Shown here: positions 14,501-26,179 of the stretch, in pieces
How the letters are laid out: every line of letters starts with the position of its first letter
Numbering within the stretch: the stretch's first letter is position 1
Assembly: GCF_900103875.1 (NCBI RefSeq)
Contig: NZ_LT629705.1
Coordinates: 1,745,001 to 1,809,000 of the forward strand
From: Pseudomonas arsenicoxydans
GTDB lineage: Bacteria; Pseudomonadota; Gammaproteobacteria; Pseudomonadales; Pseudomonadaceae
DNA: 64,000 nt
Direction: 5' to 3'
The notes under the pieces: model-generated
What the model was told of the DNA's origin: nothing
The model's database searches: none
The model's input: the letters and a program-made list of their open reading frames with translations, nothing else
Program-made: the position numbers and the translations under genes

Positions 14501-15745
14501 GATGACTTCGGTCGTGAGCGTGAGCGTTACAAGCTGCCGTACGGTGCTGTGATTTCGGTTAAAGAAGGTGACAAGGTCGACGCTGGCGCAATCGTGGCCA
14601 AGTGGGATCCGCACACTCACCCAATCGTTACCGAAATGAAAGGTACCGTGACCTACGTGGGCATGGAAGAAGGCATCACGATCAAGCGTCAGACTGACGA
14701 ATTGACCGGTATGACCAACATTGAAGTACTCGACGCCAAAGACCGTCCAGCTGCCGGTAAAGATATCCGTCCTGCTGTGAAGATGGTTGATGACAACGGC
14801 AAGGATCTCTTGCTGCCGGGTACTGACGTAATTGCTCAGTACTTCCTGCCTGCTAACGCCCTGGTTGGTGTAGCGGATGGCGCGAAGATTGCGATCGGTG
14901 ATGTTATCGCTCGTATCCCGCAAGAAACTTCGAAGACCCGTGACATCACCGGTGGTCTGCCACGTGTTGCCGACTTGTTCGAAGCACGTCGTCCGAAAGA
15001 AGCCTCGATTTTGGCTGAAGTCAGCGGCACCATCGCGTTCGGTAAAGAGACCAAAGGCAAGCGCCGTCTGGTTATCACTCCGAACGACGGCACCGATCCG
15101 TACGAAGAGCTGATTCCGAAGTGGCGTCACCTGAACGTCTTCGAAGGCGAACAGGTAAACCGCGGCGAAGTTATCTCCGACGGCCCGAGCGATCCACACG
15201 ACATCCTGCGTCTGCTGGGTGTGAGTGCGCTGGCCAAGTACATCGTGAACGAGATCCAGGACGTTTATCGTCTGCAAGGCGTGAAGATCAACGACAAGCA
15301 CATCGAGACCATCCTGCGTCAGATGTTGCGTAAGGTTGAAATCGCTGAATCCGGCGACTCGACTTTCATCAAGGGCGACCAGATGGAGTTGACTCACGTT
15401 CTGGTAGAGAACGAGCGTCTGGCTGGCGACGAGAAATTCGTTTCCAAGTTCACTCGTGTGTTGCTGGGTATCACCAAGGCGTCGTTGTCCACCGAATCGT
15501 TCATCTCGGCGGCTTCCTTCCAGGAAACCACTCGTGTACTGACCGAAGCGGCGGTAACCGGCAAGCGCGATTACCTGCGCGGCCTGAAAGAAAACGTGGT
15601 CGTGGGTCGTTTGATCCCGGCCGGTACCGGTCTGGCTTATCACAGCGAGCGCAAGCGTCGCCGTGATGCTGACAAACCGTTGCGCGTAAGCGCCAGTGAA
15701 GTGGAAGCTGCACTGACCGAAGCGCTGAACTCGAGCGGTAACTGA
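11546..15745 (+). CDS. rpoC: DNA-directed RNA polymerase subunit beta-prime
   Basis: This is the largest RNA polymerase subunit and holds the catalytic magnesium. It has 1399 residues from a TTG start at 11546, placed by AGGAGG about 8 bases upstream and by the conserved N-terminus [12 protein letters not shown]. The first zinc site ([19 protein letters not shown], near residues 70-88), the magnesium motif [12 protein letters not shown] (about 458-469) and the second zinc site ([17 protein letters not shown]) are intact. A 216-base gap with the str promoter follows. Confidence 0.99.
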   Translation: MKDLLNLLKNQGQVEEFDAIRIGLASPEMIRSWSFGEVKKPETINYRTFKPERDGLFCAKIFGPVKDYECLCGKYKRLKHRGVICEKCGVEVALAKVRRERMAHIELASPVAHIWFLKSLPSRIGLLMDMTLRDIERVLYFESYVVIDPGMTTLEKGQLLNDEQYFEALEEFGDDFDARMGAEAVRELLHAIDLEHEIGRLREEIPQTNSETKIKKLSKRLKLMEAFQGSGNLPEWMVLTVLPVLPPDLRPLVPLDGGRFATSDLNDLYRRVINRNNRLKRLLDLSAPDIIVRNEKRMLQEAVDALLDNGRRGRAITGSNKRPLKSLADMIKGKQGRFRQNLLGKRVDYSGRSVITVGPTLRLHQCGLPKKMALELFKPFIFGKLEMRGLATTIKAAKKMVERELPEVWDVLAEVIREHPVLLNRAPTLHRLGIQAFEPVLIEGKAIQLHPLVCAAYNADFDGDQMAVHVPLTLEAQLEARALMMSTNNILSPANGEPIIVPSQDVVLGLYYMTREAINAKGEGRVFADLQEVDRVFRAGEAALHAKVKVRINETVNDRDGGSVKNTRIVDTTVGRALLFQVVPPGLSYDVVNQPMKKKAISKLINQCYRVVGLKETVIFADQLMYTGFAYSTISGVSIGVNDFVIPDEKARIINAATDEVKEIESQYASGLVTQGEKYNKVIDLWSKANDEVSKAMMANLSKEKVIDRHGVEVDQESFNSMYMMADSGARGSAAQIRQLAGMRGLMAKPDGSIIETPITANFREGLSVLQYFISTHGARKGLADTALKTANSGYLTRRLVDVAQDLVVTEIDCGTEHGLVMTPHIEGGDVVEPLGERVLGRVIARDVFKPGTEEIIVPAGTLVDEKWVEFIELNSIDEVIVRSPISCETRYGICAKCYGRDLARGHQVNIGEAVGVIAAQSIGEPGTQLTMRTFHIGGAASRTSAADSVQVKNGGTVRLHNLKHVERVDGCLVAVSRSGELAIADDFGRERERYKLPYGAVISVKEGDKVDAGAIVAKWDPHTHPIVTEMKGTVTYVGMEEGITIKRQTDELTGMTNIEVLDAKDRPAAGKDIRPAVKMVDDNGKDLLLPGTDVIAQYFLPANALVGVADGAKIAIGDVIARIPQETSKTRDITGGLPRVADLFEARRPKEASILAEVSGTIAFGKETKGKRRLVITPNDGTDPYEELIPKWRHLNVFEGEQVNRGEVISDGPSDPHDILRLLGVSALAKYIVNEIQDVYRLQGVKINDKHIETILRQMLRKVEIAESGDSTFIKGDQMELTHVLVENERLAGDEKFVSKFTRVLLGITKASLSTESFISAASFQETTRVLTEAAVTGKRDYLRGLKENVVVGRLIPAGTGLAYHSERKRRRDADKPLRVSASEVEAALTEALNSSGN

Positions 15746-15841
15746 GTTCTGCGGTAAATGAGTGTGAGGCCCTGATCATTCCGTTCATCGAATCGCGACA
15801 ATTTGTCGAGGTTGGATGAGCGGGGAGTTCGGGGCCTTGCC

Positions 15842-15870
15842 TTGACTGGGGACAAGATCCTCTTTAGACT
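15842..15870 (+). promoter_or_regulatory. Sigma-70 promoter of the str operon
   Basis: TTGACT (15842-15847), a 17-base spacer and TAGACT (15865-15870) lie about 90 bases before rpsL. Transcription would start near 15877 and give a leader of about 85 bases. It would drive rpsL-rpsG-fusA-tuf separately from rpoBC. Confidence 0.72.
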
Positions 15871-15961
15871 CTTGTACCCCTAAATTTGGCGGGAATTCGT
15901 TCCTGCCATTTTGCTTTTCTTGCAAGACAATAGCGTCGCAAGACAACAGTGGAGCTAGTAG

Positions 15962-16333
15962 ATGGCAACTATCAACCAGCTGGTACGTCAGCCGCGTAAG
16001 CGTATCGTCGAGAAATCCGACGTGCCTGCGCTGCAGAACTGCCCGCAACGTCGTGGCGTATGCACCCGTGTGTATACCACCACGCCGAAAAAACCTAACT
16101 CGGCACTGCGTAAAGTATGCCGTGTGCGTCTGACCAACGGTTTCGAGGTTTCCTCGTACATCGGCGGTGAAGGCCACAACCTGCAAGAGCACAGCGTGGT
16201 ACTGATCCGCGGCGGTCGTGTAAAAGACTTGCCAGGTGTTCGTTACCACACCGTACGCGGTTCTTTGGATACTTCCGGCGTTAAAGGTCGTAACCAGGGT
16301 CGTTCGAAGTACGGTACCAAGAAGCCTAAGTAG
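15962..16333 (+). CDS. rpsL: 30S ribosomal protein S12
   Basis: S12 lies at the decoding centre and controls accuracy. The 123-residue protein has the wild-type streptomycin-sensitive sequences [12 protein letters not shown] (Lys43, Lys44) and GGRVKDLPG (Lys88). Asp89 is the residue that RimO methylthiolates in E. coli, a reaction improved by YcaO; a YcaO-domain gene lies further along this window. It is the first gene of the str operon. Confidence 0.98.
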   Translation: MATINQLVRQPRKRIVEKSDVPALQNCPQRRGVCTRVYTTTPKKPNSALRKVCRVRLTNGFEVSSYIGGEGHNLQEHSVVLIRGGRVKDLPGVRYHTVRGSLDTSGVKGRNQGRSKYGTKKPK

Positions 16334-16388
16334 TAGCGGCTTTTTGTAAAAACTGATTTTCTATTTTTCTGAGTCGATAAGAGTAAGG

Positions 16389-16420
16389 TCGGAGGCGTCC
16401 CGAAAGGGCACCGATTCCGA
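16389..16420 (+). promoter_or_regulatory. Structured rpsL-rpsG intercistronic region
   Basis: In the 118-base gap, TCGGA (16389) can pair with TCCGA (16416-16420) around an inner GTCCCGAAAGGGCACC hairpin. In E. coli the same gap binds S7 and represses rpsG. A similar role is an inference from position; the fold was judged by eye only. Confidence 0.4.
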
Positions 16421-16430
16421 GCGAACCTGA

Positions 16431-16922
<492 letters not shown>

Positions 16923-16952
16923 TTTTAGCGTCACTAATTTTGCGAGGGCTTT

Positions 16953-19058
16953 ATGGCTCGTACAACACCGATTAATCGCTACCGTAACATCGGTATCGTT
17001 GCTCACGTGGATGCTGGTAAAACCACCACCACCGAGCGCGTCCTTTTTTACACCGGCAAAAGTCACAAAATGGGCGAGGTGCATGACGGCGCCGCGACCA
17101 CAGACTGGATGGTGCAGGAGCAGGAGCGTGGTATTACCATTACTTCTGCTGCTATTACCGCCTTCTGGCAGGGTTCCGAGAAGCAGCATAAAGACCAATA
17201 CCGCTTCAACGTCATCGACACCCCGGGCCACGTTGACTTCACTATTGAAGTTGAACGTTCCCTGCGTGTTCTCGACGGCGCGGTTGTTGTGTTCTGCGGT
17301 ACCTCGGGCGTTGAGCCTCAGTCGGAAACCGTATGGCGTCAGGCCAACAAGTACGGCGTTCCACGTCTTGTTTACGTAAACAAGATGGACCGTGCTGGTG
17401 CGAACTTCCTGCGCGTGATCGGTCAGATCAAGCAGCGTCTGGGTCACACTCCGGTGCCAATCCAGTTGGCTATCGGTTCCGAAGACAACTTCCAGGGTCA
17501 GATCGATCTGATGGCTATGGAAGCTGTTTACTGGAATGACTCCGACAAAGGCATGGTTCCAGTTCGTAAGCCTATCCCTGCTGAACTGCAGGAACTGGCT
17601 AACGAATGGCGCGGCAACATGATTGAAGCTGCGGCCGAAGCCAGCGAAGAGCTGATGAACAAGTACCTCGAAGGTGAAGAGCTCACCAACGCGGAAATCA
17701 AGGCCGCTCTGCGTCAGCGTACTATCGCTGGTGAGATCGTTCTGGCTGTTTGCGGTTCTTCCTTCAAGAACAAGGGTGTTCCCCTGGTTCTCGACGCCGT
17801 TATCGACTACCTGCCTGCTCCTACCGACATTCCTGCCATCAAGGGTACTGACCCGGATGACGAGACCAAGGAAATGGAGCGTCACGCAGACGACAGCGAG
17901 CCGTTCTCGGCTCTGGCGTTCAAGATCGCTACCGACCCATTCGTGGGTACCTTGACCTTTGTTCGAGTTTACTCGGGCGTGTTGGCCTCCGGCGACGGCG
18001 TGATCAACTCGGTTAAAGGCAAGAAAGAGCGTGTGGGTCGTATGGTGCAAATGCACGCAAACGCCCGTGAAGAAATCAAGGAAGTGCGCGCTGGTGACAT
18101 CGCGGCCTTGATCGGCATGAAGGACGTCACCACTGGTGAGACTTTGTGCAACGCTGACAAGCCAATCATCCTGGTTCGCATGGACTTCCCGGAGCCGGTT
18201 ATTTCGGTTGCCGTAGAGCCTAAGACCAAGGACGACCAGGAAAAAATGGGTATCGCTCTGGGCAAGCTTGCTCAGGAAGATCCATCTTTCCGCGTCAAAA
18301 CTGATGAAGAGACTGGTCAAACGATCATCTCCGGCATGGGCGAGTTGCACCTGGACATCCTGGTTGACCGGATGCGCCGTGAGTTCAACGTCGAAGCCAA
18401 CATCGGTAAGCCTCAGGTTTCGTACCGTGAGCGCATCACGAAGAGTTGCGAAATCGAAGGTAAGTTCGTTCGTCAGTCCGGCGGTCGTGGCCAGTTCGGT
18501 CATTGCTGGATTCGTTTTGCTCCTGCTGACGAAGGTCAGGAAGGTCTGCAATTCCTGAACGAAGTAGTGGGTGGTGTGGTTCCTAAGGAATACATCCCGG
18601 CTATCCAGAAGGGTATCGAAGAGCAGATGAAGAACGGCGTTGTTGCCGGCTATCCGCTGATCGGCCTGAAGGCTACCGTGTTTGATGGTTCCTACCATGA
18701 CGTCGACTCCAACGAGATGGCGTTTAAGGTGGCTGCTTCCATGGCGACCAAGCAACTGGCCCAGAAGGGCGGTGGTGAGTTGCTTGAGCCGATCATGGCA
18801 GTAGAGGTTGTTACACCTGAAGACTATATGGGTGACGTGATGGGCGACCTTAACCGTCGTCGCGGCATGATCCTGGGTATGGAAGATACGGTTTCCGGTA
18901 AAGTAATTCGTGCCGAGGTTCCGTTGGGCGAGATGTTCGGTTATGCGACCGACGTTCGTTCCATGTCCCAAGGTCGCGCAAGCTACTCTATGGAATTCAA
19001 AAAATACAATACGGCTCCGTCGCACATCGTCGAAACCGTTACCAAAAAACAAGGCTGA
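16953..19058 (+). CDS. fusA: Elongation factor G
   Basis: EF-G is the GTPase that drives translocation and, with RRF, ribosome recycling. The 701-residue protein shows the G1 motif [13 protein letters not shown] at about residues 17-29, G2/switch I with RGITITSAA, the G3 motif DTPGHVDF and the G4 motif NKMD. Domains II-V follow ([15 protein letters not shown] in domain IV). It lies between rpsG and tuf in the str operon and is the canonical copy by context. Confidence 0.98.
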   Translation: MARTTPINRYRNIGIVAHVDAGKTTTTERVLFYTGKSHKMGEVHDGAATTDWMVQEQERGITITSAAITAFWQGSEKQHKDQYRFNVIDTPGHVDFTIEVERSLRVLDGAVVVFCGTSGVEPQSETVWRQANKYGVPRLVYVNKMDRAGANFLRVIGQIKQRLGHTPVPIQLAIGSEDNFQGQIDLMAMEAVYWNDSDKGMVPVRKPIPAELQELANEWRGNMIEAAAEASEELMNKYLEGEELTNAEIKAALRQRTIAGEIVLAVCGSSFKNKGVPLVLDAVIDYLPAPTDIPAIKGTDPDDETKEMERHADDSEPFSALAFKIATDPFVGTLTFVRVYSGVLASGDGVINSVKGKKERVGRMVQMHANAREEIKEVRAGDIAALIGMKDVTTGETLCNADKPIILVRMDFPEPVISVAVEPKTKDDQEKMGIALGKLAQEDPSFRVKTDEETGQTIISGMGELHLDILVDRMRREFNVEANIGKPQVSYRERITKSCEIEGKFVRQSGGRGQFGHCWIRFAPADEGQEGLQFLNEVVGGVVPKEYIPAIQKGIEEQMKNGVVAGYPLIGLKATVFDGSYHDVDSNEMAFKVAASMATKQLAQKGGGELLEPIMAVEVVTPEDYMGDVMGDLNRRRGMILGMEDTVSGKVIRAEVPLGEMFGYATDVRSMSQGRASYSMEFKKYNTAPSHIVETVTKKQG

Positions 19059-19089
19059 TTCAGCCCCTTTAGGCTAGGAGTTAATTGTC

Positions 19090-20283
19090 GTGGCTAAAGA
19101 AAAATTTGATCGTTCCCTACCGCACGTCAACGTTGGCACCATCGGTCACGTCGACCACGGTAAAACCACTCTGACTGCAGCTCTGACTCGCGTCTGCTCC
19201 GAAGTATTCGGTTCGGCCATCGTTGATTTCGATAAAATCGACAGCGCGCCAGAAGAAAAAGCTCGTGGTATCACCATCAACACCGCGCACGTCGAGTACA
19301 ACTCGAAGATCCGTCACTACGCTCACGTTGACTGCCCAGGTCACGCTGACTATGTGAAGAACATGATCACTGGTGCTGCGCAGATGGACGGCGCGATCCT
19401 GGTTTGCTCGGCTGCCGATGGTCCGATGCCTCAGACTCGTGAGCACATCCTGCTGTCCCGTCAGGTAGGCGTTCCGTACATCGTGGTTTTCCTGAACAAG
19501 GCTGACCTGGTAGACGACGCTGAGCTGCTGGAACTGGTTGAGATGGAAGTGCGCGATCTGCTGAGCACTTACGACTTCCCAGGTGACGACACTCCGATCA
19601 TCATCGGTTCTGCTCGTATGGCTCTGGAAGGCAAAGACGACAACGAAATGGGCACCACTGCCGTTCGTAAACTGGTTGAAACTCTGGACAGCTACATCCC
19701 AGAACCAGTTCGTCTGACCGACAAGCCGTTCCTGATGCCAATCGAAGACGTATTCTCGATCTCCGGTCGCGGTACTGTTGTGACTGGTCGTATCGAGCGC
19801 GGTATCGTTCGCGTTCAGGATCCACTGGAAATCGTTGGTCTGCGTGACACCACCGTCACCACCTGCACCGGTGTTGAAATGTTCCGTAAGCTGCTCGACG
19901 AAGGTCGTGCTGGCGAGAACTGCGGCGTTCTGCTGCGTGGTACCAAGCGTGACGACGTTGAACGTGGTCAGGTTCTGGTTAAGCCGGGTTCGGTTAAGCC
20001 GCACACCAAGTTCACCGCAGAAGTTTACGTTCTGAGCAAGGAAGAAGGCGGTCGTCATACTCCGTTCTTCAAAGGCTACCGTCCACAGTTCTACTTCCGT
20101 ACTACTGACGTGACTGGTAACTGCGAGCTGCCAGAAGGCGTTGAAATGGTAATGCCAGGTGACAACATCCAGATGACTGTCACTCTGATCAAAACCATCG
20201 CGATGGAAGACGGTCTGCGTTTCGCTATCCGTGAAGGCGGTCGTACCGTCGGCGCTGGCGTCGTAGCCAAAATCATCGAGTAA
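19090..20283 (+). CDS. tuf: Elongation factor Tu
   Basis: EF-Tu delivers aminoacyl-tRNA to the A site. The protein has 397 residues from a GTG start at 19090, with the conserved N-terminus [20 protein letters not shown]. The GTPase motifs [17 protein letters not shown] and NKAD are intact, and the protein ends [11 protein letters not shown]. It is the last gene of the str operon and is followed by a strong terminator. P. aeruginosa has a second copy before tRNA-Trp; none is present at that place here. Confidence 0.98.
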   Translation: MAKEKFDRSLPHVNVGTIGHVDHGKTTLTAALTRVCSEVFGSAIVDFDKIDSAPEEKARGITINTAHVEYNSKIRHYAHVDCPGHADYVKNMITGAAQMDGAILVCSAADGPMPQTREHILLSRQVGVPYIVVFLNKADLVDDAELLELVEMEVRDLLSTYDFPGDDTPIIIGSARMALEGKDDNEMGTTAVRKLVETLDSYIPEPVRLTDKPFLMPIEDVFSISGRGTVVTGRIERGIVRVQDPLEIVGLRDTTVTTCTGVEMFRKLLDEGRAGENCGVLLRGTKRDDVERGQVLVKPGSVKPHTKFTAEVYVLSKEEGGRHTPFFKGYRPQFYFRTTDVTGNCELPEGVEMVMPGDNIQMTVTLIKTIAMEDGLRFAIREGGRTVGAGVVAKIIE

Positions 20284-20316
20284 GCTCTTTTTGAGTAAGC
20301 TTTGATGATTTGAAAG

Positions 20317-20343
20317 AGCCCCCGCTTAGCGGGGGCTTTTTTA
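20317..20343 (+). terminator. Rho-independent terminator of the str operon
   Basis: The perfect arms AGCCCCCGC (20317-20325) and GCGGGGGCT (20329-20337) close a TTA loop and are followed by TTTTTTA. The -35 box of the next promoter begins only 6 bases later. Confidence 0.93.
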
Positions 20344-20348
20344 TTGGG

Positions 20349-20377
20349 TTGACACCTATATGGGGCGTCTATAGAAT
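20349..20377 (+). promoter_or_regulatory. Sigma-70 promoter of the S10 operon
   Basis: A perfect TTGACA (20349-20354), a 17-base spacer and TAGAAT (20372-20377) follow the tuf terminator. The start would be near 20384, giving a leader of only about 56 bases before rpsJ. That is much shorter than the E. coli S10 leader used for L4 control. Confidence 0.85.
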
Positions 20378-20439
20378 TGCGCCTCCTTTTAACGGGCGTA
20401 TTGCGCTCGGTGGGAATAGCAGCCGGAGTCTGAAATCCA

Positions 20440-20751
20440 ATGCAAAATCAGCAAATCCGTATCAGGTTGAAGGCTTTTGACCATCGCCTGATCGACCAAT
20501 CCACCCAGGAAATCGTGGAAACCGCGAAACGTACTGGTGCTCAAGTGCGTGGTCCAATTCCACTGCCTACCCGTAAAGAGCGGTTCACCGTTCTGGTCTC
20601 CCCGCACGTCAACAAAGACGCGCGTGACCAGTACGAGATCCGTACTCATAAGCGCGTTCTGGACATCGTCCAGCCAACGGATAAAACCGTTGATGCTCTT
20701 ATGAAGCTTGATCTTGCGGCCGGTGTGGAAGTGCAGATCAGCCTCGGCTAA
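20440..20751 (+). CDS. rpsJ: 30S ribosomal protein S10 (NusE)
   Basis: S10 is part of the 30S head and, as NusE, binds NusB and NusG in antitermination and transcription-translation coupling. It has 103 residues and the conserved start [20 protein letters not shown] and loop [15 protein letters not shown]. It is the first gene of the S10 operon, behind a near-consensus promoter. Confidence 0.98.
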
Positions 20752-20831
20752 GACTCGGTCTTAGTCGTGTAACGCTCTGAAATGGGCGGCCATAGCGGGT
20801 GAAAGCCCCGTACACTCATGAGGTTTACAAC

Positions 20832-21467
20832 ATGACTATTGGTGTAGTCGGTCGTAAATGCGGTATGACCCGTATTTTCACCGAAGAAGGTGTCTCCATT
20901 CCGGTCACGGTCATTGAGATCGAGCCGAATCGCGTCACCCAGTTCAAAACTGAAGAGACCGATGGCTATCGTGCAGTGCAAGTCACTGTAGGCGAGCGTC
21001 GTGCTTCGCGTGTTACAGCTGCTCAGGCTGGCCACTTCGCTAAAGCGAACGTTGCCGCTGGTCGTACCGTAATGGAATTCCGTCTTGAAGAAGGCGAGTA
21101 CCAGGCCGGCGATCTGATCAACGCTGAAATCTTCGCCGCTGGTCAACTGGTTGATGTAACCGGTCAGTCCAAAGGTAAAGGCTTCCAGGGTACGATCAAG
21201 CGTTGGAACTTCCGCGGGCAAGATAATACCCACGGTAACTCCGTGTCCCACCGCGTTCCAGGCTCTATCGGCCAGTGCCAGACTCCTGGTCGTGTATTCA
21301 AGGGCAAAAAAATGTCCGGTCATATGGGCGCTGAGCGCGTGACCGTGCAGTCCCTGGAAGTAGTGCGCGTGGACGCTGAACGCAATCTGTTGTTGGTCAA
21401 GGGTGCTGTTCCTGGCGCTACTGGCGGCAACTTGGTTGTACGTCCAGCAGCCAAGGCTCGCGGTTAA
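20832..21467 (+). CDS. rplC: 50S ribosomal protein L3
   Basis: L3 is an early assembly protein whose extension reaches the peptidyl-transferase centre. The start ATG at 20832 gives [16 protein letters not shown]; an in-frame start 33 bases upstream would add residues not seen in the family. The product has 211 residues. The central loop [19 protein letters not shown], including the glutamine that PrmB methylates in E. coli, is present. The rpsJ-rplC gap of 80 bases is the widest in this operon. Confidence 0.97.
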   Translation: MTIGVVGRKCGMTRIFTEEGVSIPVTVIEIEPNRVTQFKTEETDGYRAVQVTVGERRASRVTAAQAGHFAKANVAAGRTVMEFRLEEGEYQAGDLINAEIFAAGQLVDVTGQSKGKGFQGTIKRWNFRGQDNTHGNSVSHRVPGSIGQCQTPGRVFKGKKMSGHMGAERVTVQSLEVVRVDAERNLLLVKGAVPGATGGNLVVRPAAKARG

Positions 21468-21479
21468 GGGGAAGCTGAC

Positions 21480-22082
21480 ATGCAATTAAATGTAAATGAC
21501 GCTCAAGCGATCGAAGTTTCCGAACTGACATTTGGCGGCGAATTCAACGAGACGCTGGTTCACCAAGCAGTCGTGGCCTACATGGCCGGCGGCCGTCAAG
21601 GTAGCAAGCAGCAAAAGACCCGTTCCGACGTTCGTGGTGGCGGTAAGCGCCCATGGCGTCAGAAAGGTACTGGCCGTGCTCGTGCCGGTACTATCCGTAG
21701 CCCAATCTGGCGTGGCGGCGGTACCACTTTCGCAGCTCGTCCTCAGGATCACACCCAGAAGCTGAACAAGAAGATGTATCGCGCAGCAATGCGTTCCATC
21801 CTTGCTGAGCTGGTGCGTACTGATCGTCTGGTTGTGGTTCAGGACTTCGCTGTTGATGCACCGAAGACCAAAGATCTGCTGAACAAACTGACCGGCATGG
21901 GCCTGACTGACGTCTTGATCGTGTCTGAAGTAGTTGATCAGAACCTGTACCTGGCTGCTCGCAACCTGCCACACGTTGATGTACGTGACGTGCAAGGTTC
22001 CGATCCAGTTAGTCTGATCGCATACGACAAGGTGTTGATCACCGTGTCGGCCGTGAAGAAATTCGAGGAGCTGCTGGGATGA
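21480..22082 (+). CDS. rplD: 50S ribosomal protein L4
   Basis: L4 lines the exit tunnel and in E. coli represses the S10 operon. The 200-residue protein has the tunnel loop region [20 protein letters not shown] followed by [19 protein letters not shown]. The last four bases overlap the start of rplW (ATGA), so the two are coupled. Whether L4 acts as a repressor here is doubtful because the rpsJ leader is short. Confidence 0.97.
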
Positions 22083-22378
22083 ACCAGGAACGCGTATTTA
22101 AAGTTCTGCTTGGCCCGCACGTTTCCGAGAAGGCTACGGTTCTGGCTGACAAAAAAGGCCAGTTCGTTTTCAAGGTTGCAACTGATGCAACCAAGCTGGA
22201 AATCAAGAAGGCCGTCGAAAGCCTGTTCAGCGTGAAAGTAGAGCGTGTTACTACCCTGAATGTTCTGGGTAAGAGCAAGCGCACTGCTCGCGGTCTGGGC
22301 AAGCGTAATGACTGGAAGAAGGCAGTTATCTCCCTTCAGCCAGGCCAAGATCTCGATTTCAGCAGCAGTGCTGAGTAA
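22079..22378 (+). CDS. rplW: 50S ribosomal protein L23
   Basis: L23 sits at the tunnel exit and is the docking site for trigger factor and the signal recognition particle. It has 99 residues and the family sequence [20 protein letters not shown] near the start. It overlaps rplD by 4 bases, and rplB follows 14 bases later. Confidence 0.97.
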
Positions 22379-22392
22379 GGAAGGGGTGCATC

Positions 22393-23217
22393 ATGGCAAT
22401 CGTTAAATGCAAACCGACTTCCCCTGGCCGCCGTTTTGTGGTCAAGGTGGTCAACCAGGAGCTGCATAAAGGCGCTCCTCACGCACCGCTGCTCGAGAAA
22501 AAATCGAAGACTGGTGGTCGTAACAACAATGGTCGTATTACCACTCGTCACATCGGTGGTGGCCATAAGCAGCATTATCGTCTGGTCGATTTCCGTCGCA
22601 ACGACAAAGATGGCATCTCTGCCACTGTCGAGCGTATTGAATACGATCCAAACCGTACTGCTCACATCGCTCTGCTGCTGTACGCAGATGGCGAGCGTCG
22701 CTACATCATCGCCCCTAAAGGCGTGAGTGCTGGCGACCAGCTGATCGCAGGTGCCTTGGCGCCGATCAAGCCGGGCAACGCTCTGCAACTGCGTAACATT
22801 CCAGTTGGTAGCACCGTACACGGCATCGAATTGAAGCCAGGTAAAGGCGCGCAAATCGCTCGTTCCGCTGGTGCTTCGGCTCAGCTGATCGCTCGTGAAG
22901 GTGTCTACGTGACCCTGCGTCTGCGTTCTGGTGAGATGCGTAAAGTGCTGGCTGAATGCCGCGCGACCCTGGGTGAAGTCTCGAACTCCGAGCACAGCCT
23001 GCGTTCGCTGGGTAAAGCTGGTGCCAAACGCTGGCGTGGCGTTCGCCCAACCGTTCGTGGTGTTGCCATGAACCCGGTTGACCACCCACATGGTGGTGGT
23101 GAAGGTCGTACCTCTGGTGGTCGTCATCCGGTATCGCCATGGGGCTTCCCGACTAAGGGCGCGAAGACTCGTGGTAATAAGCGTACCGACAAAATGATCG
23201 TCCGTCGTCGCAAGTAA
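22393..23217 (+). CDS. rplB: 50S ribosomal protein L2
   Basis: L2 is one of the most conserved 50S proteins and is needed for subunit joining and peptidyl-transferase assembly. It has 274 residues with the C-terminal motif [16 protein letters not shown], which holds the conserved histidine region near residue 230. The protein is complete and ends KMIVRRRK. Confidence 0.98.
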   Translation: MAIVKCKPTSPGRRFVVKVVNQELHKGAPHAPLLEKKSKTGGRNNNGRITTRHIGGGHKQHYRLVDFRRNDKDGISATVERIEYDPNRTAHIALLLYADGERRYIIAPKGVSAGDQLIAGALAPIKPGNALQLRNIPVGSTVHGIELKPGKGAQIARSAGASAQLIAREGVYVTLRLRSGEMRKVLAECRATLGEVSNSEHSLRSLGKAGAKRWRGVRPTVRGVAMNPVDHPHGGGEGRTSGGRHPVSPWGFPTKGAKTRGNKRTDKMIVRRRK

Positions 23218-23233
23218 ATAGAGGGATACGACA

Positions 23234-23509
23234 GTGCCACGTTCTCTGAAAAAAGGTCCTTTTATTGATCTTCACCTACTGAAGAAGATCGAAGTGGCGG
23301 CGGAAAAGAACGATCGCAAACCAGTTAAGACCTGGTCGCGCCGTTCCATGATCCTGCCACAAATGGTCGGTTTGACCATTGCTGTGCATAACGGTCGTCA
23401 ACATGTTCCAGTTCTCGTGAACGAAGACATGGTCGGCCACAAACTAGGCGAGTTTGCCGGTACCCGCACATATCGTGGGCACGTGGCAGACAAGAAAGCC
23501 AAGCGTTAA
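23234..23509 (+). CDS. rpsS: 30S ribosomal protein S19
   Basis: S19 pairs with S13 in the 30S head. It has 91 residues from a GTG start at 23234, fixed by the conserved [18 protein letters not shown] and by the GAGGGA stretch about 8 bases upstream. It ends [10 protein letters not shown]. rplV follows 13 bases later. Confidence 0.97.
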   Translation: MPRSLKKGPFIDLHLLKKIEVAAEKNDRKPVKTWSRRSMILPQMVGLTIAVHNGRQHVPVLVNEDMVGHKLGEFAGTRTYRGHVADKKAKR

Positions 23510-23522
23510 GGGGTAAGGAACG

Positions 23523-23855
23523 ATGGAAGTAGCCGCTAAGTTGTCGGGCGCTCGAATCTCCGCCCAGAAAGCCCGCTTGGTCGCCGACCAGATCCGCGGG
23601 AAGAAGGTGGGCGAAGCGCTCAACCTGTTGGCTTTCAGCAGTAAGAAAGCCGCCGAGATCATGAAGAAAGTGCTGGAGTCGGCCGTAGCCAACGCCGAGC
23701 ATAACGAAGGCGCAGACGTTGATGACCTTAAAGTCAGCACCGTTTTCGTCAACGAAGGGCGTTCGCTGAAGCGAATCATGCCACGTGCCAAAGGCCGTGC
23801 TGATCGCATCGTCAAGCGGTCTTGCCATATCACTGTCAAGGTTGCTGACAAGTAA
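23523..23855 (+). CDS. rplV: 50S ribosomal protein L22
   Basis: L22 has a long hairpin that lines the exit tunnel near the macrolide site. It has 110 residues and the conserved [20 protein letters not shown] at the start. The tunnel loop [13 protein letters not shown] is wild type. rpsC starts 13 bases after its stop. Confidence 0.97.
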
Positions 23856-23868
23856 CGGAGTCGAAGAG

Positions 23869-24555
23869 ATGGGTCAGAAAGTACATCCCATTGGCATTCG
23901 CCTGGGAATCGTCAAGGAGCACACCTCCGTCTGGTACGCAGACGGTCGGACTTATGCGGACTATTTGTTCGCTGATCTGAAGGTGCGTGAGTATCTCCAA
24001 GACAAACTAAAAAGCGCGTCCGTAAGCCGTATCGATATCCATCGTCCGGCTCAAACAGCACGTATCACCATCCACACCGCTCGTCCAGGTATCGTTATCG
24101 GGAAGAAAGGTGAAGATGTTGAGAAACTGCGTCAGGACCTGACCAAGCAAATGGGTGTGCCTGTGCACATCAATATCGAAGAAATCCGCAAGCCGGAGCT
24201 CGACGGTATGTTGGTTGCGCAGAGCGTAGCTCAGCAGCTGGAGCGTCGCGTAATGTTCCGTCGCGCTATGAAGCGCGCTGTACAGAACGCCATGCGCATT
24301 GGTGCCAAAGGCATCAAAATCCAAGTGAGCGGTCGTCTCGGCGGTGCTGAAATCGCACGTACTGAATGGTATCGCGAAGGTCGTGTGCCACTGCACACCC
24401 TGCGTGCCGACATCGACTATGCCAACTACGAAGCTCACACCACTTACGGTGTGATCGGTGTAAAGGTTTGGATCTTCAAAGGCGAAGTAATTGGTGGTCG
24501 CCAAGAAGAACTGAAACCACAAGCACCAGCGCCTCGTAAAAAAGCTGCTAAGTAA
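23869..24555 (+). CDS. rpsC: 30S ribosomal protein S3
   Basis: S3 forms part of the mRNA entry channel and its helicase activity. The start ATG at 23869 (GAAGAGATGGG) gives the conserved [20 protein letters not shown]; the reading frame extends upstream inside rplV but without family similarity. It has 228 residues, with the KH-domain motif [13 protein letters not shown] near residues 61-73 and a lysine-rich tail. Confidence 0.97.
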
Positions 24556-24567
24556 GGGGTACGCCAA

Positions 24568-24981
24568 ATGTTGCAACCAAAGCGTACGAAGTTCCGCAAG
24601 CAGATGACAGGCCACAACCGTGGTCTGGCTCAGCGCGGTAGCAAAGTCAGCTTCGGCGAGTTCGCGCTGAAGTCTGTAGCTCGTGGTCGTCTCACCGCTC
24701 GTCAGATCGAGTCAGCGCGTCGTGCTCTGACCCGTCACGTTAAACGTGGCGGCAAGATCTGGATCCGTGTATTCCCGGACAAGCCTATTTCCAAAAAGCC
24801 ACTCGAAGTTCGGATGGGTAAAGGTAAGGGTAGTGTGGAGTACTGGGTTGCCCAGATTCAGCCAGGCAAAGTCCTGTATGAAATCGAGGGTGTTACTGAA
24901 GAGCTGGCGCGTGAGGCTTTTGCCCTGGCTGCTGCAAAGCTGCCGCTCGCCACTGCCTTCGTTAAACGGACGGTGATGTGA
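24568..24981 (+). CDS. rplP: 50S ribosomal protein L16
   Basis: L16 completes the A-site region of the 50S subunit. It has 137 residues and the start [20 protein letters not shown]. The segment around Arg81 that YcfD hydroxylates in E. coli ([17 protein letters not shown]) is present. Its stop TGA (24979-24981) overlaps the rpmC ATG by one base. Confidence 0.97.
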   Translation: MLQPKRTKFRKQMTGHNRGLAQRGSKVSFGEFALKSVARGRLTARQIESARRALTRHVKRGGKIWIRVFPDKPISKKPLEVRMGKGKGSVEYWVAQIQPGKVLYEIEGVTEELAREAFALAAAKLPLATAFVKRTVM

Positions 24982-25172
24982 TGAAAGCGAACGAACTTCG
25001 TGAAAAAGACGCGCCGCAGCTTAACGAGCAACTGCTCGGCCTGCTGCGCGACCAGTTCAATCTGCGCATGCAGAAAGCAACTGGCCAGTTGGGGCAGTCT
25101 CACCTGCTCCGGCAAGTTAAGCGTGACATCGCTCGCGTGAAGACTGTGCTCAAACAGCAGGCAGGTAAGTAA
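24981..25172 (+). CDS. rpmC: 50S ribosomal protein L29
   Basis: L29 lies near the exit tunnel and helps trigger factor docking. It has 63 residues from the ATG at 24981, and [18 protein letters not shown] matches the family. An in-frame GTG precedes it directly, but ATG is the better choice. It overlaps rplP by one base and lies 2 bases before rpsQ. Confidence 0.95.
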   Translation: MKANELREKDAPQLNEQLLGLLRDQFNLRMQKATGQLGQSHLLRQVKRDIARVKTVLKQQAGK

Positions 25173-25174
25173 TC

Positions 25175-25441
25175 ATGGCTGAAGCCGAAAAAACCGTCCG
25201 TACGCTGACTGGCCGTGTTGTCAGCGACAAAATGGACAAGACCATCACCGTTCTGATTGAGCGTCGCGTAAAGCACCCGATCTACGGTAAATACGTTAAG
25301 CGTTCGACTAAGCTGCACGCGCACGACGAAACCAATCAGTGCCACATCGGCGACAAAGTCACTATTCGTGAAACTCGTCCGTTGGCCAAGACCAAGTCTT
25401 GGGCATTGGTTGATGTTCTCGAACGCGCTGTGGAAGTCTAA
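25175..25441 (+). CDS. rpsQ: 30S ribosomal protein S17
   Basis: S17 is a primary 16S-binding OB-fold protein. It has 88 residues and the family core [20 protein letters not shown]. It ends the S10-type gene order (S10-L3-L4-L23-L2-S19-L22-S3-L16-L29-S17). rplN follows 23 bases later with no clear terminator between, so read-through into the spc genes is likely. Confidence 0.97.
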   Translation: MAEAEKTVRTLTGRVVSDKMDKTITVLIERRVKHPIYGKYVKRSTKLHAHDETNQCHIGDKVTIRETRPLAKTKSWALVDVLERAVEV

Positions 25442-25464
25442 GGACTAGGGGTCGGAGAAATTAT

Positions 25465-25833
25465 ATGATTCAGACTCAATCCATGCTCGATGTGGCCGAT
25501 AACAGCGGCGCTCGCCGCGTTATGTGCATCAAGGTGCTGGGTGGCTCCCATCGTCGTTACGCTGGTATCGGTGACATCATCAAAGTTACCGTGAAGGAAG
25601 CAATTCCTCGCGGTAAAGTGAAAAAAGGCCAAGTGATGACTGCTGTTGTAGTCCGCACTCGTCACGGCGTACGTCGTGCTGATGGCTCCATTATCCGCTT
25701 TGATGGCAACGCTGCTGTTCTTCTGAACAACAAGCAAGAGCCGATCGGCACCCGTATCTTTGGGCCAGTGACCCGTGAACTTCGTACTGAGAAGTTCATG
25801 AAGATCGTCTCGCTCGCCCCAGAAGTGCTGTAA
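25465..25833 (+). CDS. rplN: 50S ribosomal protein L14
   Basis: L14 bridges to 16S rRNA and binds the silencing factor RsfS. It has 122 residues and the start [20 protein letters not shown], which is nearly invariant in bacteria. It is the first gene of the spc-type order. Confidence 0.98.
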   Translation: MIQTQSMLDVADNSGARRVMCIKVLGGSHRRYAGIGDIIKVTVKEAIPRGKVKKGQVMTAVVVRTRHGVRRADGSIIRFDGNAAVLLNNKQEPIGTRIFGPVTRELRTEKFMKIVSLAPEVL

Positions 25834-25844
25834 GGAGATCCGAC

Positions 25845-26159
25845 ATGCAAAAGATTCGTCGTGACGACGAGATCATCGTGATCGCCGGCAAAGACAAAGG
25901 TAAGCGCGGTAAGGTGCTTAAGGTTCTCGCTAATAACCGTCTGGTTATTGGTGGTTTGAACCTGGTTAAGCGTCATACCAAGCCTAACCCGATGTCGGGC
26001 GTACAAGGCGGTATCGTCGAAAAAGAAGCTCCACTGGACGCTTCTAACGTCGCCATTTTCAACGGCGAAACCAACAAGGCTGACCGCGTTGGTTTCAAAG
26101 TAGAAGACGGCAAGAAAATTCGTGTCTTCAAGTCGACCCAAAAAGCGGTTGATGCTTGA
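25845..26159 (+). CDS. rplX: 50S ribosomal protein L24
   Basis: L24 is an assembly-initiating protein near the tunnel exit. It has 104 residues and a KOW motif early on ([20 protein letters not shown]). It lies 11 bases after rplN and 20 bases before rplE. Confidence 0.97.
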   Translation: MQKIRRDDEIIVIAGKDKGKRGKVLKVLANNRLVIGGLNLVKRHTKPNPMSGVQGGIVEKEAPLDASNVAIFNGETNKADRVGFKVEDGKKIRVFKSTQKAVDA

Positions 26160-26179
26160 ACACTGCTAGGTAGAAGACC

